DNA of 64,000 nucleotides from Bradyrhizobium nitroreducens (GTDB lineage Bacteria; Pseudomonadota; Alphaproteobacteria; Rhizobiales; Xanthobacteraceae): contig NZ_LFJC01000003.1 of assembly GCF_002776695.1 (NCBI RefSeq), forward strand, positions 4,327,971 to 4,391,970, in the 5' to 3' direction. The notes under the pieces were generated by a model. That model searched no databases. It was not told the DNA's origin and saw only the letters and a list, made by a program, of their open reading frames with translations. This document shows positions 1-7,509 of the stretch, one piece after another; the first letter of the stretch is position 1; each line of letters begins with the position of its first letter. Position numbers and translations under genes: made by a program.

Positions 1-197
1 GCAGCTTGACAGCGGAATTGCCCGCGTTAGGCACTGGCAGATGGCCGCGCAGGAACCTGATTCGTGCGGGCGGCGGCGGTGCGAGGCGGCGTGGAATTTG
101 CTTGAGAATCGCCTTCAAGACGCCGTCATTCCCGTATCAGTCCGCCAGAATAGTCCGCCAAGCGCGAGCGACCCAGGCGAGCAGAGGGACCGACCCG

Positions 198-743
198 ATG
201 GGGCTTTCGAAATCGATGGCAAGGCTGGCTAGAAGGCAGCTGACCCGCCTCCCGGCGCTGGCCAGCCTGCTGGCTGCGCTCGTCCTTCTGGCACTTCCCG
301 GCTTCGCCCATGCGCAGGGCGCAGTGCGCTCCGTCCATGGCGACTGGCAGATTCGCTGCGACACGCCTCCGGGCGCCCAGACCGAGCAATGCGCCCTGAT
401 CCAGAGCGTGGTCGCCGAAGACCGCTCCAATGCCGGCCTGACCGTCATCGTGCTGAAGACCGCCGACCAGAAGAGCCGCCTGATGCGCGTGGTCGCGCCC
501 CTGGGCGTTCTGCTGCCCTCCGGCCTCGGCCTCAAGCTCGACAACCAGGACGTCGGCCGCGCCGGCTTCGTCCGATGCCTGCCCAATGGCTGCGTCGCCG
601 AGGTCGTCATGGACGACAAGCTGCTCGGCCAGCTCCGCACCGCCAAGACCGCCACCTTCATCATCTTTGAGACGCCGGAAGAAGGCATCGGCTTCCCGCT
701 CAGCCTGAACGGCCTCGGCGAGGGCTACGACAAGCTGCCGTAG
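198..743 (+). CDS. Invasion-associated locus B (IalB) family secreted protein
   Basis: A 181-residue protein. The ATG at 198 is preferred over upstream in-frame starts because a signal peptide begins there: a basic N-terminus, then a long hydrophobic stretch (LASLLAALVLLALPG) ending at AHAQ. The mature part has the IalB-family layout: a SVHGDWQIRCD-type opening, then a body with Cys residues (RCD, EQCAL, VRCLPNGC) that could form disulfides. The family is periplasmic or envelope-associated. It was named from Bartonella invasion, but most members in soil bacteria have no known role. The gene stands alone, followed by a repeat-rich spacer. The family call is fairly secure; the molecular function is unknown. 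Confidence 0.8.
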   Translation: MGLSKSMARLARRQLTRLPALASLLAALVLLALPGFAHAQGAVRSVHGDWQIRCDTPPGAQTEQCALIQSVVAEDRSNAGLTVIVLKTADQKSRLMRVVAPLGVLLPSGLGLKLDNQDVGRAGFVRCLPNGCVAEVVMDDKLLGQLRTAKTATFIIFETPEEGIGFPLSLNGLGEGYDKLP

Positions 744-1052
744 GGGCTGCGCTCCGATCGCACGTTCTCAATCCCGTCATCCTGAGGCGCGAGTTCGGCA
801 GCGCGGTCGCGCTGCCGTGCGAGCCTCGAAGGATGAACGGCCACGCTGCCAGCCGGGCCGTCGCCCTTCGAGGCTCGCCTTGCTTTGCAAGCCGAGCACC
901 TCAGGGTGACGGTGATGGATGGATGCTGGCGGCACGCGCTGGCGAGTGCCCCCTACCCATCCTATCGTTTCCGTAATGTGACGCCCCGCCCCCTCGCGGA
1001 ACCGGTCCGAAACCATTATCTTGCCCCACATCTTCCGCTAATGGACGGACGC
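744..1052. repeat. Intergenic spacer with palindromic repeat
   Basis: This 309-base spacer holds no convincing gene. From about 775 to 912 there is an imperfect inverted repeat: GTCATCCTGAGG at the left is answered by CCTCAGGGTGAC at the right, with a second pair of GCCTCGAAGG/CCTTCGAGGC arms inside. It is one of the dispersed intergenic repeats seen many times in this window. The tldD promoter should lie in the remaining 140 bases, but no clear -35/-10 pair was recognised. Confidence 0.7.
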
Positions 1053-2480
1053 ATGACAAACCCTGCCACGACCTCCCTGCTCGACCGCGCCAATCTCGAC
1101 CGCGACCAGGTTCGCCACGAGGTCGCGCGCGGGCTTTCCGGTGCCGACGACGGCGAGCTGTTCCTGGAGTACAGCCAGACCGAAGCGCTGATGTTCGACA
1201 ATGGGCGGCTGAAGCAGGCGACCTACGACACCTCGCAGGGTTTCGGCTTACGCGCCGTCAAGGATGATGCCGTGGGCTATGCGCACTCCTCCGACGTCTC
1301 GCTGCCGGCGCTGATTCGCGCTGCGGACGCGGTCGCGGCCGTACGCGGCGGCTATTCCGGCAGCTTTGCCGCGCCGCCTCCCCACACCAATGTCCGCCTC
1401 TACGGCGACGACAACCCGCTCGATGCCCCCGGCTTCGAGACCAAGGTCAAGCTGCTGGCCGAGATCGACGCGTATCTGCGCGACAAGGATCCGCGGGTGC
1501 GGCAGGTCAGCGTCAGCCTGGGCGCGACCTGGCAGGTCGTCGAGATCCTGCGGCCGGACGGCGAGAGCTATCGCGACATCCGTCCGCTCGTGCGCGTCAA
1601 CATTTCCGTCGTTGCCGGCCAGGGCGACCGCCAGGAAAGCGGCAGCAAGGGCTATGGCGGCCGCGCCGGCTATGCCGAATTCATCGAGAGCAAGAACTGG
1701 CGCGATGCCGCCGACGGCGCGTTGCGCGAGGCCCTGGTCAATCTGGAATCGATCCCCGCCCCCGCCGGCGAGATGGACGTCGTGTTGGGCGCCGGCTGGC
1801 CCGGCGTGATGCTGCATGAAGCGGTCGGTCATGGCCTCGAAGGCGATTTCAACCGCAAGAAGACGTCTGCGTTTGCCGGCCTGATGGGCCAGCAGGTCGC
1901 GGCCAAGGGAGTCACTGTGGTCGACGACGGCACCATTGCCTCGCGCCGCGGCTCGCTGTCGATCGACGACGAGGGCACGCCGACCAATCGCACCGTGCTG
2001 ATCGAGGACGGCATCCTGGTCGGCTACATGCAGGACCGCCAGAACGCGCGGCTGATGAACATGAAGCCGACCGGCAACGGCCGTCGCCAGGGCTACGCCC
2101 ATGTGCCGATGCCGCGCATGACCAACACCTACATGCTCGCGGGCGACCGCGATCCGGCCGAGATCCTGGCGTCGGTGAAGAACGGCGTCTTCGCCGCGAA
2201 TTTCGGCGGCGGCCAGGTCGACATCACCTCGGGCAAATACGTGTTCCAGTGCACCGAGGCCTACAAGATCGAGAACGGCAAGATCGGCGCGCCGCTGAAG
2301 GGCGCCATGCTGATCGGCAACGGGCCGACCGATCTGCATCGCATCCGCATGATCGGCAACGACCTCGCGCTCGATACCGGCATCGGCACCTGCGGCAAGA
2401 ACGGACAGGGCGTGCCGGTCGGCGTCGGCCAGCCGTCGCTTCTGATGGAACGCATCACTGTGGGTGGAACGGGCGCATGA
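1053..2480 (+). CDS. tldD: TldD metalloprotease
   Basis: A 475-residue TldD/PmbA-family protein. TldD is the zinc-binding subunit that works with TldE (PmbA) to degrade or trim unfolded and modified peptides in the cytoplasm. The HExxxH zinc motif is present as HEAVGHGLEGD at residues 255-265, followed by the conserved TSAFAG and DDEGTPT segments. The start at 1053 gives the usual family length; an ATG at 1041 is also in frame. The stop codon overlaps the lepB start (ATGA), so the two genes are probably translationally coupled. No tldE is present in the window. Confidence 0.93.
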   Translation: MTNPATTSLLDRANLDRDQVRHEVARGLSGADDGELFLEYSQTEALMFDNGRLKQATYDTSQGFGLRAVKDDAVGYAHSSDVSLPALIRAADAVAAVRGGYSGSFAAPPPHTNVRLYGDDNPLDAPGFETKVKLLAEIDAYLRDKDPRVRQVSVSLGATWQVVEILRPDGESYRDIRPLVRVNISVVAGQGDRQESGSKGYGGRAGYAEFIESKNWRDAADGALREALVNLESIPAPAGEMDVVLGAGWPGVMLHEAVGHGLEGDFNRKKTSAFAGLMGQQVAAKGVTVVDDGTIASRRGSLSIDDEGTPTNRTVLIEDGILVGYMQDRQNARLMNMKPTGNGRRQGYAHVPMPRMTNTYMLAGDRDPAEILASVKNGVFAANFGGGQVDITSGKYVFQCTEAYKIENGKIGAPLKGAMLIGNGPTDLHRIRMIGNDLALDTGIGTCGKNGQGVPVGVGQPSLLMERITVGGTGA

Positions 2481-3253
2481 GCGTTGAGAAGGTAACTGCC
2501 GCTCCGAAGCGGAAGAGCAGCGGCTGGGGCGGGCAGATCGTCCAGCTCGCCGGCATCGTCGCCGCGGTCTTCATCGCCAAGGGCGCGCTCGCCGAGCCGT
2601 TCTACGTGCCCTCGGGCTCGATGGAGCCGACGCTGCTGATCGGCGATGCGCTGCTCGCCTCGAAATTCCCCTATGGCTACGGCACCTCGTCGCTGCCGAT
2701 CCAGATCAATCTGCCGGAGAGCGGCCGCGTGTTCGCGGAGACGCCGAAGCAGGGCGACGTGGTGGTGTTTCGCTGGCCCGGCGATCGTTCCCAGGCCTGG
2801 GTCAAACGCGTCGTCGGGCTTCCCGGCGACCGCATCCAGATGCGGCAGGGCCAGCTCTTCATCAACGACCGCCCCGCCGAGCTGAAGCCTGACGGCGTTG
2901 GCGCCGCCGAGGACGACAATGGCGGCAGCGAGCCCGCCTACCGTTACGTCGAGACGCTGCCGAACGGCGTCTCGCATCTGATCTTCAAGATGCGCGACAA
3001 CGGCCCGCTCGACAACACGCCGGAAGTGACGGTGCCGGCTGGCCACCTCTTCGTGCTCGGCGACAACCGCGACAACTCCGCCGACAGCCGCGTGCCGCTG
3101 CGCTCCGGCGGCGTCGGCCTGCTGCCGATCGACAATCTGATCGGCCGCGCGGATGCGGTGGTCGGCTCCTGGGACCTCGGCATGCGCAGCCAGCCGGTGT
3201 ACACTTGGCTGTCCGGCTTCCGGCTCGCGCGGTTCTTCACCGCCGTGCATTGA
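2477..3253 (+). CDS. lepB: Signal peptidase I
   Basis: A 258-residue type I signal peptidase (S26A). It cleaves signal peptides from exported proteins on the periplasmic side of the inner membrane. The nucleophile Ser48 lies in PSGSMEPTL, the general-base Lys110 in WVKRVVGLPGD, and the box E-like segment GDNRDNSADSR is also present. An N-terminal hydrophobic anchor (about residues 20-40) precedes the catalytic Ser. Translation starts at the ATG that overlaps the tldD stop. Pairing with tldD differs from the familiar lepB-rnc-era cluster, so this may be a second lepB paralogue; that is inference from context. Confidence 0.93.
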   Translation: MSVEKVTAAPKRKSSGWGGQIVQLAGIVAAVFIAKGALAEPFYVPSGSMEPTLLIGDALLASKFPYGYGTSSLPIQINLPESGRVFAETPKQGDVVVFRWPGDRSQAWVKRVVGLPGDRIQMRQGQLFINDRPAELKPDGVGAAEDDNGGSEPAYRYVETLPNGVSHLIFKMRDNGPLDNTPEVTVPAGHLFVLGDNRDNSADSRVPLRSGGVGLLPIDNLIGRADAVVGSWDLGMRSQPVYTWLSGFRLARFFTAVH

Positions 3254-3269
3254 CGCTCCTCATCTCGCA

Positions 3270-3836
3270 ATGAACCGTGAGGAGTTCCTCGCACTCGCGC
3301 TGAGAAATCCTGTCAACGCTGCGGTCATCGATGAACTGCATCGCTTCGCGCTACCGGACGCGTGGCTGGTTGCAGGCTGCCTCGTGCAGTCGGTGTGGAA
3401 TGGTCTCACGGGCCGCCCGGTTGATCACGGCATTGCCGATTACGACGTGTTCTATTTCGATTCCGACACGTCGTGGGAGGCGGAGGACGCGGTCATACGC
3501 AACTTCCATGCGCGGCTCACGCATCTCGGCGCCGCGATCGAGATCCGCAACCAGGCGCGTGTGCATCTGTGGTACCCCGCCAAGCACGGCCTGCCCTACC
3601 CGCCGTTGACGCGCTCGACCGACGGCATCGACCGCTTCCTCACCGAGAATACGCAAATCGGGATAAGACGCGCGGGCGATGATTACGACGTCTATGCACC
3701 GCATGGGTTTGACGACGTCGCGGGATTGCTCGTGCGGCCCAATCGGGCGCTGAATTTCTCGGCGGCGAACTACGAAGCAAAGGCCGCGCGATGGAAAGCA
3801 CTGTGGCCGGAGCTCACGGTGATCGCGGCGGAGTGA
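3270..3836 (+). CDS. Nucleotidyltransferase-like protein (DUF925 type)
   Basis: A 188-residue cytoplasmic protein lying 16 bases after lepB in the same direction. The sequence WLVAGCLVQSVWN followed by DHGIADYDVFYFD resembles the nucleotidyltransferase-fold family pfam06042, where the acidic residues after the glycine-containing helix correspond to metal ligands. The substrate of this family is not known. The start at 3270 is chosen because the frame upstream lies within lepB; the ribosome binding site is weak (CTCCTCATCTCGCA). It may be co-transcribed with tldD-lepB. Confidence 0.72.
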   Translation: MNREEFLALALRNPVNAAVIDELHRFALPDAWLVAGCLVQSVWNGLTGRPVDHGIADYDVFYFDSDTSWEAEDAVIRNFHARLTHLGAAIEIRNQARVHLWYPAKHGLPYPPLTRSTDGIDRFLTENTQIGIRRAGDDYDVYAPHGFDDVAGLLVRPNRALNFSAANYEAKAARWKALWPELTVIAAE

Positions 3837-3837
3837 G

Positions 3838-3980
3838 ATCTCGTGTCCCGGACAAGTCGAATCGTGAAACGATGCGGCGCCGAGCCGGGACCCAGGTCGC
3901 AACGGATGCTGAGTGGCATGGGCCCCGGCTCTGCAGCGCAGCGCTGAAGGAGCGCTGCACAGCGTCCGGGGCACGAGAAA
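3838..3980. repeat. Intergenic palindromic repeat (CCGGG/CCCGG class)
   Basis: The spacer contains GTGTCCCGGAC near its left end and GTCCGGGGCACGAG near its right end, with GAGCCGGGACCCAGG and GGGCCCCGGCTC arms inside, so it folds as a long interrupted hairpin. The same element recurs at about 37525-37650 and in part at 60535-60700. It may also act as a transcription end between the converging genes. Confidence 0.7.
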
Positions 3981-3984
3981 ACGC

Positions 3985-4563
3985 CTACCGCACCACGCCC
4001 GACGTGAATCCCGCCTTCCGTCGCGGCGGCTTGATTTCCTTCTTCAGGAAGCAGCGCGCCTCGCGCCCGGTGTAACCGGGGCGGGCATAGGTGAAGGCGC
4101 GGCACTTGTTGTCGGCGGTGCACGCGGCCTTGCAGGCCTCCACGCCGTCGCCTTCCTTCAGGTCGAAGTTGCGCAGATCACCGCCCGGACGGTCGATCGA
4201 CGTCTCCACGCCCTCGACCCGCGGCTCGATCACGCCGGCGCCGCGAACGCCGGAGATGCAGCAGCTGCCCGGCACGCGCGCCGGCACGGTGTTCTTCAGC
4301 CAGCAGACCGCCGAGCCGCCTTCGACGTCGGGATAGCTGAAGCTCCACGAGCGGCAGCGGCGGTCGCGCTCGCACAGCAGCGCGCAATCCTCGGGATCGC
4401 CTGAGGCAACAGGCGCGCTGAAATAGTCGCCGCCGGGCCGGTCGAATGCAGTCTGGGCGCGCGCCGGCACGCTCGCGAAGGCGAGCGAAAGCAGCGTGAC
4501 ACAAGCCACGACGCAAGCCATGACCTTTGCCATGAAGGCCCGGGACTGGCGGCCCTTCCCCAT
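3985..4563 (-). CDS. Secreted protein with two PAN/Apple domains
   Basis: A 192-residue exported protein. A signal peptide (MACVVACVTLLSLAFAS, cleavage near ARAQ) is followed by two PAN/Apple-like domains, each opening with DRPGGD and carrying matching Cys spacing (CALLCERDRRC and CKAACTADNKC), then C-terminal Cys in VCWLK and RCFLK. PAN domains are disulfide-rich binding modules; the ligand is unknown. The ATG at 4563 is used; an in-frame ATG at 4533 would give a more compact signal peptide. It converges with the upstream plus-strand genes and is followed by a repeat. Confidence 0.75.
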   Translation of the reverse strand: MGKGRQSRAFMAKVMACVVACVTLLSLAFASVPARAQTAFDRPGGDYFSAPVASGDPEDCALLCERDRRCRSWSFSYPDVEGGSAVCWLKNTVPARVPGSCCISGVRGAGVIEPRVEGVETSIDRPGGDLRNFDLKEGDGVEACKAACTADNKCRAFTYARPGYTGREARCFLKKEIKPPRRKAGFTSGVVR

Positions 4564-4674
4564 CGGAACAGCTTTCTAATTATTGACGACGCTCGGCTTT
4601 TTCGGCCGGTCATTTGATCGCCGCAAACCTGTATGGGCGATGAACGGCTGAAACCCTGGTCGTTGGCCTATGGT

Positions 4675-6045
4675 TTAGAAAGCGTATTCGGCGTAGGCCG
4701 GTTCCACCGAGCCGTTCCAGGGACCGTTGAACTTGTCCAACATTTCCTCGGCCGGCGTCCGGCCGGAATCGATGATGCGGTCGAGCGGCTCCAGATGCCG
4801 CGTTTCGTCGCGGCCGAGCTGGTCGATCCGGCCGCGCCGGCGCAGGCCCGCATGTGCCAGAACGAGGCATTCCTTGGCGATCTCGAACAAATAACGGTTC
4901 TTGATCCGCGCCTTGAAGCCGAAGCGCGGCACGTCGTCGCGCAGGGCCTGACGCTCGGGCGCGGTCCAGTGCTTGACGATCTCCCAGGCGGCATCGAGCG
5001 CGACGTCGTCATAGAGCAGCCCGACCCAGAACGCCGGCAGCGCCGGCAACCGGCCCCAGGGTCCGCCGTCGGAGCCGCGCATCTCGAGATAGCGCTTGAG
5101 CCGCACTTCCGGGAAGATCGTGGAGAGATGGTTGGCCCAGTCCGACAGCGTCGGACGCTCGCCGGGAAGATTGTTGTTGCGGCCCTCGAAGAAGGCCCGG
5201 AACGAGGAGCCCGACACGTCGATATAGTCCTCGTCGCGCTTGACGAAATACATGGGCACGTCGAGCGCGTAGTCGACATAGCGCTCGAAGCCCATGCCGT
5301 CCTCGAACGCCCACGGCATCATGCCGGACCGCGCATTGTCGGTGTCGCGCCAGATCTCGGAGCGGAAGGACAAAAAGCCGTTCGGCTTGCCTTCGGTGAA
5401 CGGCGAATTGGCGAACAGCGCTGTTGCGACCGGCTGCAGCGCGAGCGACACGCGCAGCTTCTTGACCATGTCCGCTTCGGAGGAAAAGTCGAGATTGGTC
5501 TGCACCGTGCAGGTCCGGTACATCATGTCGAGGCCGTACTGGCCGACCTTCGGCATGTAGTTGGTCATGATCTTGTAGCGGCCCTTGGGCATCATCGGGA
5601 TGTCCGCGCGCGACCAGGACGGGGTCATGCCGAGGCCGAGGAAGCCGATGCCGAGCGGCGTTGCGATCTCGCGCACCTGCGCCAGATGCGCCATCACTTC
5701 GCTCTGGGTCTGGTGCACGTTCTCGACCGGGGCGCCTGACAGCTCGAACTGTCCGCCGGGCTCGAGCGAGATCGCCCCGCCGCCGGTGACGTCGTAGAGG
5801 CCGATGATGTTGCCTTTCTCCATGATCGGCTCCCAGCCGAGCAGGAGCTTCATGCCTTCGAGCAGCGCGCCGATGCCCCGCGCGCCTTCGTAAGGCACCG
5901 GACGATGGCCTTCGAGCGTGAAGGGCGTCTTCTCGTGCTCGGTGCCCATGCGCCACTCGGACGCCGGCTTGCAGCCGGCCTCGAACCACGCCACGAGCTC
6001 GTCGCGTGACTGCAGCGGCGTCATATCGATCTGGTCTCGCGCCAT
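4675..6045 (-). CDS. gshA: Glutamate-cysteine ligase
   Basis: A 456-residue protein matching the plant/alphaproteobacterial type of gamma-glutamylcysteine synthetase, which makes gamma-Glu-Cys in the first and rate-limiting step of glutathione synthesis. Supporting motifs are WRMGTEHEKTPF near the N-terminus, GGAISLEPGGQFELSG (glutamate/ATP site region), MYRTCTVQTNLDFSSE and DVSGSSFRAFFEG. Length is normal for the family. A glutathione S-transferase lies 0.7 kb away on the other strand, so glutathione production and use are clustered. Confidence 0.92.
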   Translation of the reverse strand: MARDQIDMTPLQSRDELVAWFEAGCKPASEWRMGTEHEKTPFTLEGHRPVPYEGARGIGALLEGMKLLLGWEPIMEKGNIIGLYDVTGGGAISLEPGGQFELSGAPVENVHQTQSEVMAHLAQVREIATPLGIGFLGLGMTPSWSRADIPMMPKGRYKIMTNYMPKVGQYGLDMMYRTCTVQTNLDFSSEADMVKKLRVSLALQPVATALFANSPFTEGKPNGFLSFRSEIWRDTDNARSGMMPWAFEDGMGFERYVDYALDVPMYFVKRDEDYIDVSGSSFRAFFEGRNNNLPGERPTLSDWANHLSTIFPEVRLKRYLEMRGSDGGPWGRLPALPAFWVGLLYDDVALDAAWEIVKHWTAPERQALRDDVPRFGFKARIKNRYLFEIAKECLVLAHAGLRRRGRIDQLGRDETRHLEPLDRIIDSGRTPAEEMLDKFNGPWNGSVEPAYAEYAF

Positions 6046-6144
6046 ATCAAACTCTAATCAAAGGCGCTTCGATCGAATGCGCGCGGGTGACGGGGATGGT
6101 CCGCGAACCCACCGGGCGCACGGACGAGCTTGTGTGCCGCACGA

Positions 6145-6642
6145 TCATCGCGACGGCGAGGTTTCGTTGACGTTGGCGACGGGCGGCAGCTTCATCTCGC
6201 CGCACGAGCAGCCCAGGCGGTCGAGCAGACCGCTGAGCTTGACGGCATCGGCATCGGACAGTTTCGAGCCGACATATTTCTCGATCGCGGCGGAATAGGC
6301 GCCCCACATCCGCTTCTGCAGCTCGCGGCCGGCTTCCGTGATCTCGACGAACTGGCCGCGCTTGTCGATCTTGCATTCGCGCCGCGAGGCGAGGCCCTCG
6401 TCGACCAGGCGGTCGATCAGGCGCGAGGTGGAATATTGCGGGATCAGCATCTGCCGTTCCAGCTCGACCGGCCGCAACTCGCCCGAGGGAGCACGCGACA
6501 ATTCCAGCAGCGCGTCGTACCATGCCAGCGGCGGGAAGCCGGCCTTCTTCAGGTCCTGCTCGACGCAATCGAGCACGCGGCTCTGCACCCGCATCAGGCG
6601 GATCCAGGCGGAGGTCGCCTCGGTCGATGGTTTGCGTTTCAT
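6145..6642 (-). CDS. MarR-family transcriptional regulator
   Basis: A 165-residue winged-helix regulator. A helical N-terminus is followed by the recognition region (LERQMLIPQYSTSRLIDRLVDEGL) and the wing (RRECKIDKRGQFVEITEAGRELQ), the standard MarR layout. A CSCGE motif near the C-terminus (two Cys separated by one residue) could give redox or electrophile sensing; this is inference. The ATG at 6642 is used because the longer frame begins with TTG. It is divergent from the glutathione S-transferase gene, and an 18-bp palindrome lies between them, so it probably controls that gene and itself. Confidence 0.85.
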   Translation of the reverse strand: MKRKPSTEATSAWIRLMRVQSRVLDCVEQDLKKAGFPPLAWYDALLELSRAPSGELRPVELERQMLIPQYSTSRLIDRLVDEGLASRRECKIDKRGQFVEITEAGRELQKRMWGAYSAAIEKYVGSKLSDADAVKLSGLLDRLGCSCGEMKLPPVANVNETSPSR

Positions 6643-6679
6643 GGTCCCGCTCAAGCTCGTCGCCCGTCTCTTACCTCAT

Positions 6680-6697
6680 TTGATGCAGCTGCATCAA
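6680..6697. promoter_or_regulatory. 18-bp perfect palindrome, candidate MarR operator
   Basis: TTGATGCAGCTGCATCAA is a perfect inverted repeat placed between the divergent MarR and glutathione S-transferase genes, directly upstream of a likely promoter for the latter. A related half (AGATGCATG) follows at 6715-6723 and would overlap the -10 region. Size, symmetry and position fit a MarR-type operator. Confidence 0.65.
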
Positions 6698-6699
6698 TC

Positions 6700-6727
6700 T
6701 TGACTATTCCAAGCAGATGCATGTAAT
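6700..6727 (+). promoter_or_regulatory. Candidate promoter of the glutathione S-transferase gene
   Basis: TTGACT at 6700-6705 and TGTAAT at 6722-6727 are separated by 16 bases and resemble sigma-70 -35 and -10 boxes. The palindrome at 6680-6697 abuts the -35 box. Confidence 0.45.
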
Positions 6728-6767
6728 CGCTCTTTCGGCCGAACCAAGCTCAAGAGAAGGAAATTCC

Positions 6768-7382
6768 ATGAAGCTGTACTATTCGCCCGGTGCCTGCTCG
6801 CTGTCCCCCCACATCGCGCTCCTGGAAGCCGGCCTGCCCTATGAGCTGGTCAAGGTCGATATCCGGGCCAAGAAGCTCGAAAATGGTGAGGATTATCTGA
6901 AGCTGAACCCCAAGGGCCAGGTCCCTGCGCTGGGCCTCGACAGCGGTGAGATCGTGACCGAAGGGCCGGTGATTGTCCAGATGATCGCCGATCAGGCCTC
7001 AGCCAAGGCGCTGGCGCCGGCCCACGGCAGTTCCGAGCGCTACAAGCTGCTGGAGTGGCTCAACTTCCTCACCTCCGAGGTGCACAAGAGCTTCGGCCCG
7101 ATGTTCGCGCCGGCGCTGAACGACGAGGCCAAGGCTTTCTTCAAAGACCGCGTCATGGGCAAGCTGAAATATATCGACAGCCAGCTCGCCGGCCGCGACT
7201 ACCTGATGGGCAAGCAGTTCACGGTGGCCGACGGCTATCTCTTCACGATGCTGACCTGGGCCGACCGGATGAAGTTCGATCTCTCAGGCATGCCGAACCT
7301 TGCCGCCTACAAGGCCCGCGTCGCCGCGCGGCCGCAGGTGCAGGAAGCGCTGAAGAAGGAAGGCCTCGCGCAGGCGAAGTGA
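6768..7382 (+). CDS. Glutathione S-transferase
   Basis: A 204-residue cytosolic GST. The N-terminal thioredoxin-like domain begins MKLYYSPGACSLSPHI, where Cys10 sits at the position used by beta-class bacterial GSTs; the cis-Pro segment KGQVPALGLDSGE follows. The C-terminal helical domain carries the FTVADGYLFTMLTWA segment with the conserved N-capping Asp. The start at 6768 has an AGAAGGA ribosome binding site. It conjugates glutathione to electrophiles; substrates cannot be told from sequence. It is divergent from a MarR regulator and followed by a repeat. Confidence 0.9.
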   Translation: MKLYYSPGACSLSPHIALLEAGLPYELVKVDIRAKKLENGEDYLKLNPKGQVPALGLDSGEIVTEGPVIVQMIADQASAKALAPAHGSSERYKLLEWLNFLTSEVHKSFGPMFAPALNDEAKAFFKDRVMGKLKYIDSQLAGRDYLMGKQFTVADGYLFTMLTWADRMKFDLSGMPNLAAYKARVAARPQVQEALKKEGLAQAK

Positions 7383-7383
7383 T

Positions 7384-7505
7384 CCTTCGTCATTCCGGGG
7401 CGCCGCGACGCGGCGAACCCGGAATCTCGCTATTGTTGAACGACCGAGCGAAGCCGATCGAGATTCCGGATCAGTCCGCGTTGCGGACTGTCCGGAATGA
7501 CGGGC
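7384..7505. repeat. Intergenic palindromic repeat (ATTCCGG class)
   Basis: CGTCATTCCGGGGCGCCGCG at the left is mirrored by GGACTGTCCGGAATGACGGG at the right, with CCGGAATCTCG/CGAGATTCCGG arms inside. It lies between convergent genes and could serve as a bidirectional transcription stop. A shorter relative is at 25955-26040. Confidence 0.75.
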
Positions 7506-7509
7506 TAGA

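Noticed and set aside
7384..7505. CRISPR array
   Set aside because: The symmetric sequences here and elsewhere are single hairpin repeats without regular spacers.
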